In this document: positions 52,388 through 62,253 of the stretch, piece by piece | Position numbering within the stretch: the stretch's first letter is position 1 | How the letters are laid out: every line of letters starts with the position of its first letter | The notes under the pieces: generated by a model | The model's input: only the letters and a program-made list of their open reading frames with translations | The model's database searches: none | Told to the model about the DNA's origin: nothing | Program-made: the position numbers and the translations under genes | Origin: Burkholderia paludis | GTDB lineage: Bacteria; Pseudomonadota; Gammaproteobacteria; Burkholderiales; Burkholderiaceae | Assembly: GCF_000732615.1 (NCBI RefSeq) | Contig: NZ_JPGL01000032.1 | Span: 1 to 64,000 of the forward strand | DNA: 64,000 nt | Reading direction: 5' to 3'

Positions 52388-53641
52388 CTACTGCTGCATG
52401 TCCGGCGCCTCGCGCAGCCGCCAGATCGCGTTGCACTGCTGGCCGCCGAGGCTCGTCGAGCGCAGCGTGACGACGGTGCCGGCCACCACCTGGTACGCGA
52501 AATGCGCGGTCAGTTCGGTGCCCTTGCGCTGCGCCTGCCCGTCGACCAGCACTTCGCTCAGCAGCGGCGACGGCGAGCCGGACGGGTGCGTGACATAGAC
52601 ATTCAGCTTGGCGATGTCGCGTGTCGCGGTGAACACGACTTCATGATTTCCGCTGCCGACGAGCATCGTGCCGCCCGGCTCGTCGAGCGCCTGCAGGTAG
52701 GCGCCGGCGCTCCCCTCGAGCGACGCGGACGACACGGACAGCCCGGCCGATCGCACGTAGTCCGTTGCCGCGATCCGGGCGGCGATCGCGTCCGCCGGGG
52801 CCCGCGTGCCGTCGGACAGCGCGAACGGCGCGCCGTCGCGCAGCGCGGCGTCGATGTGGTTGGCGTAGTAGCGCCACCGGTCGAGGAAGCGGATGTCGCC
52901 GGTCATGTGCAACGCGCGGATCGGCTCGCCGTGGTACCGCAGCGTCGTGCGGCCGTCGTGTTCGTCGAACGACTCGTGGATGCCGTACTTGCTGACGAAG
53001 TTCTGGACCGGGTCGAGCAGCGCCGTTTCGCCTTGCGCGCTCCACAGGTGCAGGAACGTCGTGTCGAGCCCGAAGCACTCCTGGAAATCGGTGCCGACGC
53101 GGGCGATGCAGTCGCGCAGGTGATTCGCGTAACGCGCCCAGGCGTCGGCGGTCCCGGCAACGAGCCCGGCCTGCAGCGCGCCGCCGTGGCGCGCCCTGAC
53201 TTCGTCGACGACGAGGCGCCAGTGATGGTCGCGTCGCTCGCCGATCAGCGGCGTGACGACGAACGTGCAGAACAGCGGGTCGGGGCACGCGTGGATCCGG
53301 TCGTCGCCGATGTGCGAGAACAGGTCGAACGTCGGCGCGCAGAACCAGATGTCGGCGTCGTACAGCGCGAGCTTGCGGATCTGCGGGTGGCGCGCGCAAT
53401 ATTCGGCGGCCTCGATGAAGCGGCCGACCGGCAGCGCGTACTCGGCCGACGCTTCGATCACGTCGACCGACTGGCTGGCGAGGATCTGCCGCTTGCGTTC
53501 GGACAGCCCGTAGCCGATCACCGCGATCCGCCCGTCGTAGCCGGTCTGCCGCAGCGACAGCAGGAAGGGCACGAGCATTTCGTACCACGCGCGGTTGTTG
53601 TCGTTGATCGCCACGCAGACCGCGTGCTCGCTCGAATGCAT
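52388..53641 (-). CDS. glycosyltransferase-like protein with C-terminal beta domain
   Basis: This 417-residue protein is not firmly assigned. The N-terminal half looks like a GT-A nucleotide-sugar enzyme: VCVAINDNNRAWYEMLVPFLLSL at the start and a DxD-type motif in LALYDADIWF near residue 98. The last about 130 residues are beta-rich and resemble a small carbohydrate-binding or beta-sandwich module. It is 27 bases upstream of nothing else on its strand, but follows a methyltransferase gene, so the two probably form an operon that decorates a glycan. Confidence 0.6.
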   Translation of the reverse strand: MHSSEHAVCVAINDNNRAWYEMLVPFLLSLRQTGYDGRIAVIGYGLSERKRQILASQSVDVIEASAEYALPVGRFIEAAEYCARHPQIRKLALYDADIWFCAPTFDLFSHIGDDRIHACPDPLFCTFVVTPLIGERRDHHWRLVVDEVRARHGGALQAGLVAGTADAWARYANHLRDCIARVGTDFQECFGLDTTFLHLWSAQGETALLDPVQNFVSKYGIHESFDEHDGRTTLRYHGEPIRALHMTGDIRFLDRWRYYANHIDAALRDGAPFALSDGTRAPADAIAARIAATDYVRSAGLSVSSASLEGSAGAYLQALDEPGGTMLVGSGNHEVVFTATRDIAKLNVYVTHPSGSPSPLLSEVLVDGQAQRKGTELTAHFAYQVVAGTVVTLRSTSLGGQQCNAIWRLREAPDMQQ

Positions 53642-53668
53642 GTTCTCCCCCTGTTGCGCGCGCCCGGC

Positions 53669-54211
53669 TCAGTAGCCGACGTGGCGCTCGCAGACCACCG
53701 CGCCGCAGCCGCGGCTGTCGTGATACGTAATATGAAATTGCCGGTTTTCCCACAGCCACTGGAACACGGCCTGGTACACGCCGGACTCGCTCATGTCGTG
53801 CAGCACGATCTTCTTGCGAGCCAGCGGGCCGAACCGGTTCAGTTCGGCGAGCGTCTGCTCGTAGGTGTGGGTGGTGTCGATGAACAGCAGGTCGGATGCC
53901 AGCGGCTCCATCGCCAGATCGTCGGCAACCCTGAATTCGAAGTCGACCGACAGATCCTTCGCCGCCTGTTCCAGTTCGTGCCGGATGTGGAAATACTCGT
54001 CGGAGATGTCGACCGACACGAGGCGCCTGGGCTGCGCGAGCAGGAAGGCCGTCGTGGTCAGCCCGGTGAATACGCCGAGCTCGAGGATGCTGTCGCACCC
54101 GAGCGCCGTTTCCGTATAGAAGTCGAAGCGTGAAGGGCTGTCGCCGAGCCAGCCGGTCGGTTCGATCTTGTACTGCAGGAATTCCATCCGCAGTTGCTGT
54201 AGCGTGCGCAT
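53669..54211 (-). CDS. class I SAM-dependent methyltransferase
   Basis: This 180-residue protein has the SAM-binding glycine-rich motif ILELGVFTGLTT, the acidic strand VSVDIS, and LLFIDTTHTYEQTLAEL, matching the Methyltransf_24/cephalosporin-hydroxylase-like group that often acts on sugars. The start at 54211 is preferred over the frame to 54289, which adds a non-conserved basic stretch. The glycosyltransferase-like gene follows 27 bases downstream. Confidence 0.75.
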   Translation of the reverse strand: MRTLQQLRMEFLQYKIEPTGWLGDSPSRFDFYTETALGCDSILELGVFTGLTTTAFLLAQPRRLVSVDISDEYFHIRHELEQAAKDLSVDFEFRVADDLAMEPLASDLLFIDTTHTYEQTLAELNRFGPLARKKIVLHDMSESGVYQAVFQWLWENRQFHITYHDSRGCGAVVCERHVGY

Positions 54212-54383
54212 CCTGGTGTCCTGGGCGAAGTGGATTCGATGGCGAGGGCGCCGCCGGGCGGGCGCTCCCGCCCCGGCGGTGCCGGCCATTGTAAATCGCC
54301 GTCGCCGCAGGGCATAGCGCCGGCGCGGCGGGCCGCGGCGATTGCCCGCGAGCCGGCAGGGCTGGCCGCGCGGGCCGGCCCGA

Positions 54384-55973
54384 TTACTTCGCGAGCGTGC
54401 GGTATGACACCAGGTCGTTGATCGGCCCGATTTCCGGCCCGGTCACGCCCGGGCGGGTCGCGACCTGCACGACCTTCTCGAACATGATGATGAACGGCGA
54501 GTTCGCGAGCACGGCCTTCTGCAGCGCTTCGTAACGCTGCGCGCGCTTCGCGGGCGACGGCTCGACGAGCGCGTCCTCGGTGTCCTTCGTCAGTTGCGGA
54601 ATGTTCCAGCTGTTGCGCCACGCGAGCATCTTCGTGGGGGACTGGTCGGAGTTGTCCGGATTCCACGCGAAGCCGCGCGCATTGCTGTTCGGGTCCATGT
54701 AGTCGGGCGACCATTCGCCGACGAAGATGTCGTGCTGGCGCGCGCGATACTTGCCGATCGCCTGCTTCGCATCGCCGGGGATCAGCTTCACGCGGATGCC
54801 GCCGAGCGCGAAGTTCGCCTGCAGCGCCTGCGCGATCTCGAGGTACGGATAGTCGTTCGGCATGTCCATCGTCACGTCGAAGCCGTTCGGCAAGCCGGCC
54901 TTGGCGAGCAGCGCCTTCGCCCTGGCGACGTCCTGCCGGTACGGCCGCGCGTTCGACGCGCCGAGAAAGCCTTCCGGCAGGAAGGTTTCATGCACCTTGT
55001 AGGTCGTGCTGACGATGTTGCGCTGGATGCCGTCGTAGTCGACGAGCCACTTCATCGCCTGCTGCACCTCGGGTTTCGCGAGGTTCGGGTTCTTCGTGTT
55101 CAGGCTCAGGTACAGCAGCGCGGACACCGGCCACGACGCGACCTTGATCTTGCCGGCCTTCGACAGCGCGGCGAGGCTGTCGGGGCTCAGGTTGCGCGCG
55201 GCGTCGGCGTCGCCGTTCTCCAGCAGCAGCCGTTGCGCGGACGCTTCGGGCACGTGGCGCAGCACGACGCGCTTCATCGGGTACGGCGTGCGGTATTTGT
55301 CGAAACGCTGCAGCACGATGGTCTCGTTGGGCGTCCACTTGACGAGCTGGTACGGGCCCGAGCCCGCGTCGTTGGTCCGCAGCCAGCCGCTGCCGAGATC
55401 GTTGCCCTGCTGGTGCGACAGCAGCAGCTTCCGGTCGAAGACCGACGCCGGGCAGGCGCTCAGCACGTTGAGCACGAAGCTCGGCGCGTATTTGCGGTCG
55501 GTTTCGAGCACGACGGTTTGCGGGTCGGGCGCGCGCACCTTCTGCGCCACGTTCGCCTTCGTGAGGCCGAGGTCGGCAAGCACGCCGGCCGGCCCCTTGT
55601 CGAGCAGGATGGTGCGCTGCAGCGACCACGCGACGTCGTCGGCCGTGACCGGGTTGCCGGAATGGAACGTGAGGCCGGGGCGCAGCCTGAACGTGTAGGT
55701 CACGCCGTCGGCGCCGACCGTCCACGATTGCGCGATCTGCCCGTCGAAGCGCGTCGGGTCCTTCAGGTCGACGCGCACGAGCCGTTCGTAGGTGTTCGCG
55801 ACGTACTCGGACGGCACCAGCTCGTAGATCCCGCTTGGGTCGAGGGTCGTGAATTCGCCGAGTTGCGTGGCGACCACGAAAATGCCGGGCGGCGTCGCGG
55901 CGTGCGCCGGCAGCGCCGGAACCAGCGCGACGAGCGCGGCGCTGACGAACAGTCGGGACAGCAGGTGCTTCAT
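54384..55973 (-). CDS. stand-alone peptide-binding protein, paralogue of the Ddp-like operon protein
   Basis: This 529-residue family 5 binding protein has a signal peptide (VALVPALPAHA) and aligns along its whole length with the binding protein at 44386-45987, sharing for example LSHQQGND and GPINDLVSYR. No permease or ATPase gene is beside it. It probably shares the transporter encoded 10 kb away and widens its substrate range. Confidence 0.9.
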   Translation of the reverse strand: MKHLLSRLFVSAALVALVPALPAHAATPPGIFVVATQLGEFTTLDPSGIYELVPSEYVANTYERLVRVDLKDPTRFDGQIAQSWTVGADGVTYTFRLRPGLTFHSGNPVTADDVAWSLQRTILLDKGPAGVLADLGLTKANVAQKVRAPDPQTVVLETDRKYAPSFVLNVLSACPASVFDRKLLLSHQQGNDLGSGWLRTNDAGSGPYQLVKWTPNETIVLQRFDKYRTPYPMKRVVLRHVPEASAQRLLLENGDADAARNLSPDSLAALSKAGKIKVASWPVSALLYLSLNTKNPNLAKPEVQQAMKWLVDYDGIQRNIVSTTYKVHETFLPEGFLGASNARPYRQDVARAKALLAKAGLPNGFDVTMDMPNDYPYLEIAQALQANFALGGIRVKLIPGDAKQAIGKYRARQHDIFVGEWSPDYMDPNSNARGFAWNPDNSDQSPTKMLAWRNSWNIPQLTKDTEDALVEPSPAKRAQRYEALQKAVLANSPFIIMFEKVVQVATRPGVTGPEIGPINDLVSYRTLAK

Positions 55974-56105
55974 GCAGGCTCCATCGGAAAGGAATCGTGG
56001 TGCGATTCTCTCATCGACGGGGGCCGGATGAAAATATCCGGCGTGCGCGCGGCGGTGCGCGGGAAGGCCGGGCGGGCGCCCGGCATCGGCGGGTTGCGGA
56101 GCGGA

Positions 56106-56444
56106 TCAGATCGCGCAGCGCGCGATTGCGAAGCGCATCGCTTCCTCGGCCGGCTCGTTGCCCGAGCCGCGCACGACCTTGATGACCGAACCGTTGCCCG
56201 ACGGCGTCAGCGTGACGAAGTACGAGTTCGAGCCGACGGCGATGTCGGTCACGCCGTTGTGCTGCGATTGCTCGGTGCCCGACAGGCGGCCGTCGAGGCA
56301 CTCGGCGATCGCGTAGGCCGGACGTTGCGACGATACGAAGATCATCGGCGCGTCGCCGGTGGAGGCGGAGGACGGATCGGACGAGGGCGCGGAACCGCAG
56401 GCGGCGAGCAGGGCGGCGGGAAGGAGCAGCAGGAATCGTTTCAT
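56106..56444 (-). CDS. small lipoprotein of unknown function
   Basis: This 112-residue protein begins MKRFLLLLPAALLAACGS with a lipobox LLAAC (Cys16). The mature part contains AIAECLDGRL and a C-terminal AIARCAI, giving two cysteines that could pair. No family with known function is recognised. The start at 56444 is chosen for the signal peptide; the longer frame to 56621 is rejected. Confidence 0.75.
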   Translation of the reverse strand: MKRFLLLLPAALLAACGSAPSSDPSSASTGDAPMIFVSSQRPAYAIAECLDGRLSGTEQSQHNGVTDIAVGSNSYFVTLTPSGNGSVIKVVRGSGNEPAEEAMRFAIARCAI

Positions 56445-56687
56445 GGTCGGTCGTCGGGTGTCCCGTATCGAGGCCGGGGCGCGGGGGAGGCGAAGCGCGA
56501 GGCTTCGCGACGAAACCGCCGGGTATCGGGCCGTTTTTGACGGTCGATACGCCGGGCGGCTGACGTCGGAGTATACCCGCAGCGTTTGACGCAGTCGGGG
56601 CGTTGAAACGATTCGATACAACAGGCACCCGCCGCCGCGCGGCGGCAGCGGGCGTTCAGGGCAATGGCGACTGGGCGCGGGCCGGCG

Positions 56688-57017
56688 TTACTGGCCGATC
56701 TTGTTGCTGACCGCGTTTTCCTGCTGGTTCAGCACGTGCTGTTCGCTCTTGGTGATGTGGCCGTGATCCTGCGCGGCCATGTCCCGCTCTTCCTGGCGGA
56801 TCTTGCGGTCGTCGCGATGCAGGCGCGCGGCCTGGGCGTGCGACATCTCGCCGTCCTTCACGTCCTGGTGGATGCGGCGATTCTGGTTGGCGAGACGCTG
56901 GTTGACCTCTTCGCGGCGCGGGTGCGCCTGTTGCCACGGCGTCTCGGCGAACGCGGTGCCGGTCAGCACCGACATCAGGGTGGCGGCAATCGCGAAGTGG
57001 CGGGTAAGGGCTCGCAT
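56688..57017 (-). CDS. small periplasmic charged helical protein
   Basis: This 109-residue protein has a signal peptide cleaved after GTAFA. The mature region is almost wholly helical and charged: HPRREEVNQRLANQNRRI, then SHAQAARLHRDDRKIR. Similar short secreted proteins are frequent in Burkholderia, with no known role. GGAGAA lies before the start. Confidence 0.75.
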   Translation of the reverse strand: MRALTRHFAIAATLMSVLTGTAFAETPWQQAHPRREEVNQRLANQNRRIHQDVKDGEMSHAQAARLHRDDRKIRQEERDMAAQDHGHITKSEQHVLNQQENAVSNKIGQ

Positions 57018-57186
57018 GGTGTGTTCTCCTGTCGTTGCGCGCCGCGGATCGTGGGCGCTTGACCAAAAAACGCGGAGCGGACACCGGCTGTTGACGTTTC
57101 TGCCCGTATCGATTGCAAGTCTTTGTTACGTCTGCGGATTGCGGCGCGGGCCCGGCGCGCGCGGCGCGGGGCCCGGCCGCCGCGGA

Positions 57187-58746
57187 TCAGTGCGCGCCGG
57201 CCGCCGCCGCGTCGGCATCGCCGCCGCCCGAGCGCTTCGGCTTCGTGATCCAGATGAGCGGAATGATCGCGATGAAGATCAGCGCCGACACGTAGAAGAT
57301 GTCGTTCAGCCCCATGACGGCCGCCTGCGAATCGACCGACGAGTTGAACAGCGCGAGTGCCGAATCGGGGCTGAGGTGCAGCAGCGACCGCGTCGTGTCG
57401 ACCTGCTGCGTGAAGACCGGGTTGGTGACGCTCGCCTGCTCGGTGAGCCGCACGTGATGCAGGATCGTGCGGTCGTTCCATGCGTTGCTGATCAGCGAGG
57501 TGCCCACCGCGCCGCAGAACGTCCGGCCGAAATTCGACAGGCCGGCGGCGGCCGGGATCTTTTCCGGCGGCAGCCCGGACAGGATGATCGACGTCAGCGG
57601 CACGAAGAACATCGCCATCGGAATGCCCTGCAGCAGCGTCGGCAGTATGAGGTCCCAGCGCGACACGTCGGTGTAGAAGGTCGTGCGCATCATGAACACG
57701 ACCGCGAAGCCGACGAACGCGAGCGTCGCGATATAGCGCGGGTCGGTGCGCGGCAGCAGGCGCCCCATGACCGGCGTGAGCAGGACCGCGAACAGCCCGA
57801 GCGGCGCGGTGGCGAGCCCCGAATCGACCGCGCGGTAGCCGAGATAGCCCTGCATCCACTGGGGCAGCAGCACGAGCGTGCCGAAGAACATCCCGTATGC
57901 GACCGAGATCGCGATCGTGCCGCCCGCGAAATTGCGCTGCGTGAAGAGTCGCAGGTCGACGATCGGGTTGGCCTCGTGAAGCTCCCACACGAGGAAGAAC
58001 GCGAAGCCGATCAGCGCGACGATGCCCAGCGCGATCACGACGGGCGAATTGAACCAGTCGAGATCCTTGCCCTTGTCGAGCATGATCTGCAGCGACGCGA
58101 CCCACAGCACGAGCAGCAGCAGGCCGACCTTGTCGATCGGCAGGCGGCGCGTGGCCGATTCGCGGTCGCGGAACACGATCCAGGTGACGGCGGCCGCGAA
58201 GAAGCCGACCGGGATGTTGATGTAGAAGATCCACGACCAGTTGTAGTCGTAGGTGATCCAGCCGCCGAGCGACGGCCCCGCGATCGGGCCGACCAGCGCC
58301 GTCATCGACCATAGCGCCAGCGCGCTCGACGATTTCTGTCGCGGCCATGCGCCGAGCAGCAGCGCCTGCGACAGCGGCGCGAGCGGCCCGGCGACCGCGC
58401 CCTGCAGGATCCGCGCGGCGAGCAGCGTCGGCAGGTTCGGCGCGATCCCGCACAGCCACGACGCGATCACGAACAGCAGGATCGACGTGACGAACAGGCG
58501 CACCTGGCCGAAGCGCTGCGTGAGCCAGCCCGTCAACGGAATCGACACCGCGTTCGCGGCCGCGAAGATCGTGATGACCCACGTGCCTTCGTCGACCGAC
58601 ACGCCGAGGTCGCCCGAGATCGTCGGGATCGCGACGTTCGCGATCGACGAGTCGAGCACGTTCATGAACATCGCGAGCGACACGGCGATCGTGCCGATCG
58701 CCAGGCGGCCGCCCGACAGCGGGGCGGGAGATGACGGAGAGGACAT
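57187..58746 (-). CDS. EmrB/QacA-type MFS drug transporter (DHA2, 14 TM)
   Basis: This 519-residue transporter has the DHA2 hallmarks: AMFMNVLDSSIANVAIPTI in the first segment (motif D1), ARILQGAVAGPLAPLSQ, and GPSLGGWITYDYNWSWIFYINIPVG. It likely expels drugs or toxic acids with protons. The start at 58746 is preceded by AGGAAA. No EmrA or outer-membrane partner gene is adjacent, which is unusual for EmrB. Confidence 0.92.
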   Translation of the reverse strand: MSSPSSPAPLSGGRLAIGTIAVSLAMFMNVLDSSIANVAIPTISGDLGVSVDEGTWVITIFAAANAVSIPLTGWLTQRFGQVRLFVTSILLFVIASWLCGIAPNLPTLLAARILQGAVAGPLAPLSQALLLGAWPRQKSSSALALWSMTALVGPIAGPSLGGWITYDYNWSWIFYINIPVGFFAAAVTWIVFRDRESATRRLPIDKVGLLLLVLWVASLQIMLDKGKDLDWFNSPVVIALGIVALIGFAFFLVWELHEANPIVDLRLFTQRNFAGGTIAISVAYGMFFGTLVLLPQWMQGYLGYRAVDSGLATAPLGLFAVLLTPVMGRLLPRTDPRYIATLAFVGFAVVFMMRTTFYTDVSRWDLILPTLLQGIPMAMFFVPLTSIILSGLPPEKIPAAAGLSNFGRTFCGAVGTSLISNAWNDRTILHHVRLTEQASVTNPVFTQQVDTTRSLLHLSPDSALALFNSSVDSQAAVMGLNDIFYVSALIFIAIIPLIWITKPKRSGGGDADAAAAGAH

Positions 58747-59125
58747 GGGTTTCCTGCTTGACGGATGGGGCCCGCGGCGGCTGGCGCGGGGTACCGGTCC
58801 GCGCGCGCGAAAGCGGCGCACGCACGGACCGGCGTGCTGGACGGATGCACGCCGCGCACGGTGCGGCCCCGCATGCTGGGCCGACGCGCGCGACGTGCTG
58901 CTCGATCGGATGTGCAAAGCCCATCGCGGGCTTCGCGGGACGGCGTGCTGCCGGTCAGGAGGGCGGGACGCGCGTGACGCGCCTGCGGGCAGCGGTCAGG
59001 CGGCTGCCGTCGGGAGTGGAGTCGTTTGGCATCGCGACAGCCTAATGGCGCGGCGAGCCGCCATCAACACGGGCGCGCTCATTAATCGATTTCGCCGTTC
59101 GCAATAATCGACGGGGTCATGCCGG
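58747..59125. other. intergenic, no gene recognised
   Basis: This 379-base gap lies upstream of the MFS gene and downstream of a LysR gene, both on the minus strand. It should contain the MFS promoter. ATGGCG and CCGCCAT in inverted arrangement (about 59044-59065) might be an operator, but support is weak. Confidence 0.4.
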
Positions 59126-60028
59126 TCACGGCGCGGTGCGCCAGGTGGTGAACACTTCCGCGAGGAAGTCGACGAACGCGCGCACCTTGCTGTCGAGCGT
59201 CGCGCGCCGCGGGTACAGCGCGTGCAGCTCGACGTCGTCGGACCGGTGCCAGTCGGGCAGCACGATTTCGAGCTCGTTCCGTTCGAGGCGGCGGGCCGTG
59301 TAGTGCGTCGAGATCAGCGCGATGCCGCCGCCGCCGGCGGCCTGGCGCAGCACCGTCACCGATTCGTTGGTGATCAGCACGGGCCGCACCGGCACGTCGG
59401 CCACCTCGCCGGCCGTGTTGGTGAGCCGCAGCGTCTGGCTGGGCGCGTCGCGGCCGACGAGCAGCAGGTCGTGTCGCGCGAGATCCTGCGGCGTGGCGGG
59501 CCGGCCGGCGCGGTCGAGATAGGCGGGGCTCGCGGCGAGCTTCGCCTGCGACCAGCCGAGCGAGCGCGCGATGTAGCTGGAGTCGGTCAGCACGCCCGCG
59601 CGCAGCGCCACGTCGAAGCCGTGCTCGACGAGATCGAGCGGGCTGTTGTCGTAGATCAGCACGAGCAGGACCAGCGGGTAGCGCCGGCGAAACTCGGCGA
59701 GCGCCGGCTCCAGCTCGAACAGGCCGATCGAGTAGGGCACCAGCACGCGCAGCGTTCCCTCGGGCGCGACGCGCAGCGCGCGGGCCTGACGGTCCGCGTC
59801 GAGCAGGATCTCCTCGGCGCGCAGGCAGCGCTCGTAGTAGTCGCGCCCGGCCTCGGTGACGGACACGCGGCGCGTGGTGCGGTACAGCAGCTGGACGCCG
59901 AGATCGTCCTCGATCTGCCTGACCTTGCGGCTCACACGGCTGAGCGGCATGTCGAGTTGCGTGGCGGCGGCGGTGAAGCTGCCGCGTTCCACCACGCGCA
60001 GGAATATCCGGATGCTTTCGAAGTCCAT
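59126..60028 (-). CDS. LysR-type regulator (CrgA-like)
   Basis: This 300-residue protein begins MDFESIRIFLRVVERGSF, a CrgA-like LysR N-terminus, with helix-turn-helix AATQLDMPLSRVSRKVRQIE. It is divergent, 145 bases apart, from the FUSC-family exporter and probably controls it, as AaeR controls aaeAB. It could also affect the MFS gene downstream on its own strand. Confidence 0.87.
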   Translation of the reverse strand: MDFESIRIFLRVVERGSFTAAATQLDMPLSRVSRKVRQIEDDLGVQLLYRTTRRVSVTEAGRDYYERCLRAEEILLDADRQARALRVAPEGTLRVLVPYSIGLFELEPALAEFRRRYPLVLLVLIYDNSPLDLVEHGFDVALRAGVLTDSSYIARSLGWSQAKLAASPAYLDRAGRPATPQDLARHDLLLVGRDAPSQTLRLTNTAGEVADVPVRPVLITNESVTVLRQAAGGGGIALISTHYTARRLERNELEIVLPDWHRSDDVELHALYPRRATLDSKVRAFVDFLAEVFTTWRTAP

Positions 60029-60173
60029 ACAGGTCGCTTCAGGGTTCGGTCTGCGCGCATCTTACCGTCGCTGCGCGGATCGCCGCGCGCGGCGGCGATT
60101 ATCCCGCCCGGTGCAATAACGCATCCTGCCCGCGCACCTTAGCGGTGGCGGCGCGCGCCCGTATCCTCGCCGG

Positions 60174-62231
60174 ATGAAATTCGCCTTTCCCCCTTTGCCG
60201 CCGCTCGCGGCCGTGCGCACCGCGCTGCGCGACGCGCGGCCCGCGCTGCCGCCCGGCGCCGTCGGCTTCGCGTTGCGCAATACGGCCGCCTCGCTGCTCG
60301 CGCTCTACATCGCCTTCCGGATGAACCTCGACGACCCGGTATGGGCCGCCTCGACCGTATGGATCGTCGCGCAGGGCAGCCGCGGGATGGGCCTGTCGAA
60401 AAGCCAGTACCGGATCCTCGGCACGGTGATCGGCGCGGCCGTCGCGCTCGTGCTGACCGGCCTGTTCGCGCAGACGCCCGAGCTGTTCCTGCTCGCGCTC
60501 GCGGCGTGGATCGGCCTGTGCGCGGGCGTCGCGACCTTCCTGCGGAATTTCCGCGCGTATGCGGCGGTGCTGTCCGGCTACACGGCGGCGATCGTCGCGA
60601 TGGACGCCGTGTCCGCGCCGCTGCACGCGTTCGACATCGCGACCGCGCGGTGCCTGTACGTGGTGGTGGGCATCCTGTGCGGCGCGACGTTCGAGACGGT
60701 GTTCGCGCCGGGCTCGCCGGTGGCGGACATGCGCACGCGGCTCGCGCGCTATGTCGATCGCGCGGTTGCCGTCACGGCGGGCGCGCTGCGGCGCGAGCCG
60801 AACGGCGGGGCCGTGCACCGGCTGTTCGCGGATGCGCTCGAACTCGACACGGCGGCCGAATATGCGGCCGCCGGCGCGCCGCCGGTGCGCAACGCGATCG
60901 GCCACCTGCGTGCGGCGGCGCTGGGCGTGCTGACCGCGCAGGCCGCGGGGCAGGCGATTCGCGAACACGCCGCGCGCGGCGGCGACGCTCCGGATCCGCT
61001 GGTGGACGAGGTGGCGCGCGCGCTCGACCGCGTCGCCGGGTTGCCCGACTCGGGTGACGCGGACGATGCGGACGACCGGGCGCGCGAGATGGCCGCGTTG
61101 CGCGCGCGGGTGGACGACGCGTTGCGCGCGACTTCCGCGGATCCGGCCGGCTCCGCTCCGTCGCGCCTGCTGACGCTCGACGCGCTGGCGGCGCTGCTCG
61201 CGGGCTTCGAGCGCGCGTTCGCGAGCCGGGCGCGGCTCGACCGGCCGGAGCCGCCGCCGTTGCGCGTGCGCTATGCGTTTCACCGCGATCCGGTGCTCGC
61301 GTGGCACAACGGCCTCCGCGCGTTCCTCGCGGTGCTGGCCGCGTCGGCGATCTGGATCGTCACCGCGTGGCCGTCGGGCGGCGGCTTCGTTGCGATCGTG
61401 GCCGTGGTCTGCGCGCTGTTCTCGACCCGGCCGAACTCGGTGCGCGCCGCCGTCGGCTTCCTGAAAGGCACGGCATGCGCGGCCGCCGCGGGCGTGATCT
61501 GCAATTTCGCGCTGCTGCCCGCCGTGTCGGGGTTCGAGATGCTGGCCTATATCCTCGGCGTGTTCCTGATCGGCGCGGGCATCGCGATCCGCCATCCGCG
61601 CACGGCGGCGATGGGCAGCGCGTTTTCGATCTTCTTCTGGAATTTCACGTCGCCGAACAATGTGGCGCGCATCGGCGATGCCGCGTTTCTCAACTCGGCG
61701 CTCGCCACGCTGCTCGGCATCGCCTTCGGCGCGCTTGTGTACGCGCTCGTGTTCCCCGGCGATCCCGGCACGAGCCGGCGGCGCCTGCATCGCGCGGTGC
61801 GGCGCGATCTGGCCGGCATGGCGCGCGACCCGGGCGCGTGGTCCGCGAGCACGTGGCTGAGCTGCACGGCGGATCGCCTCGCGCGCGCGCTCGGCTTCGC
61901 GGGCAGCCTGCCGCAGACGCTGATCGAGCACGACCTGCGCGACCTGCTGGCGATCTGGGGGCTCGGCGACAGCCTGCTGTCGCTCGCCGGCCTGGCGACG
62001 CGCGAGCCGGCGGTGCGCCGGGCCGCCGCCGTGGTGCGCGGGCGGATCGCGCGGGCGGAATTCGCGCGGCTCGACCGGACCTGCGACGCGGCGGCCCGCG
62101 TGCTGCGGCGGCGCGCCGCCGCGCGCGACGGCGGCGACGCGCACGCGTTGTGGCGCGGCGCCATGCTGCTGCAGCGGATCGCGGATGCGGCCGCCGCGCA
62201 TGGCGGCTTCCTGCGCGGGCACGGCGACTGA
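60174..62231 (+). CDS. FUSC-family exporter (AaeB-like)
   Basis: This 685-residue protein has two hydrophobic bundles, at about residues 35-185 and 375-535, each followed by a soluble helical domain. This is the FUSC/AaeB layout of aromatic carboxylic acid efflux proteins. The start is ATG 60174, close after GCCGG with no strong site. Usual AaeA and AaeX partner genes are absent. Divergence from a LysR gene supports an efflux role. Confidence 0.87.
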   Translation: MKFAFPPLPPLAAVRTALRDARPALPPGAVGFALRNTAASLLALYIAFRMNLDDPVWAASTVWIVAQGSRGMGLSKSQYRILGTVIGAAVALVLTGLFAQTPELFLLALAAWIGLCAGVATFLRNFRAYAAVLSGYTAAIVAMDAVSAPLHAFDIATARCLYVVVGILCGATFETVFAPGSPVADMRTRLARYVDRAVAVTAGALRREPNGGAVHRLFADALELDTAAEYAAAGAPPVRNAIGHLRAAALGVLTAQAAGQAIREHAARGGDAPDPLVDEVARALDRVAGLPDSGDADDADDRAREMAALRARVDDALRATSADPAGSAPSRLLTLDALAALLAGFERAFASRARLDRPEPPPLRVRYAFHRDPVLAWHNGLRAFLAVLAASAIWIVTAWPSGGGFVAIVAVVCALFSTRPNSVRAAVGFLKGTACAAAAGVICNFALLPAVSGFEMLAYILGVFLIGAGIAIRHPRTAAMGSAFSIFFWNFTSPNNVARIGDAAFLNSALATLLGIAFGALVYALVFPGDPGTSRRRLHRAVRRDLAGMARDPGAWSASTWLSCTADRLARALGFAGSLPQTLIEHDLRDLLAIWGLGDSLLSLAGLATREPAVRRAAAVVRGRIARAEFARLDRTCDAAARVLRRRAAARDGGDAHALWRGAMLLQRIADAAAAHGGFLRGHGD

Positions 62232-62253
62232 ACGAGTCGGCGCGGCGCGCGCG

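Noticed and set aside
51137-54133. A 998-codon open frame on the plus strand
   Set aside because: It overlaps the Nramp gene in another frame and runs antisense to the glycosyltransferase-like gene. Composition is typical of a shadow frame.
60099-62222. A 707-codon minus-strand frame opposite the FUSC gene
   Set aside because: The plus-strand protein has convincing membrane segments; the minus-strand product is almost entirely Arg, Ala, His and Gln.
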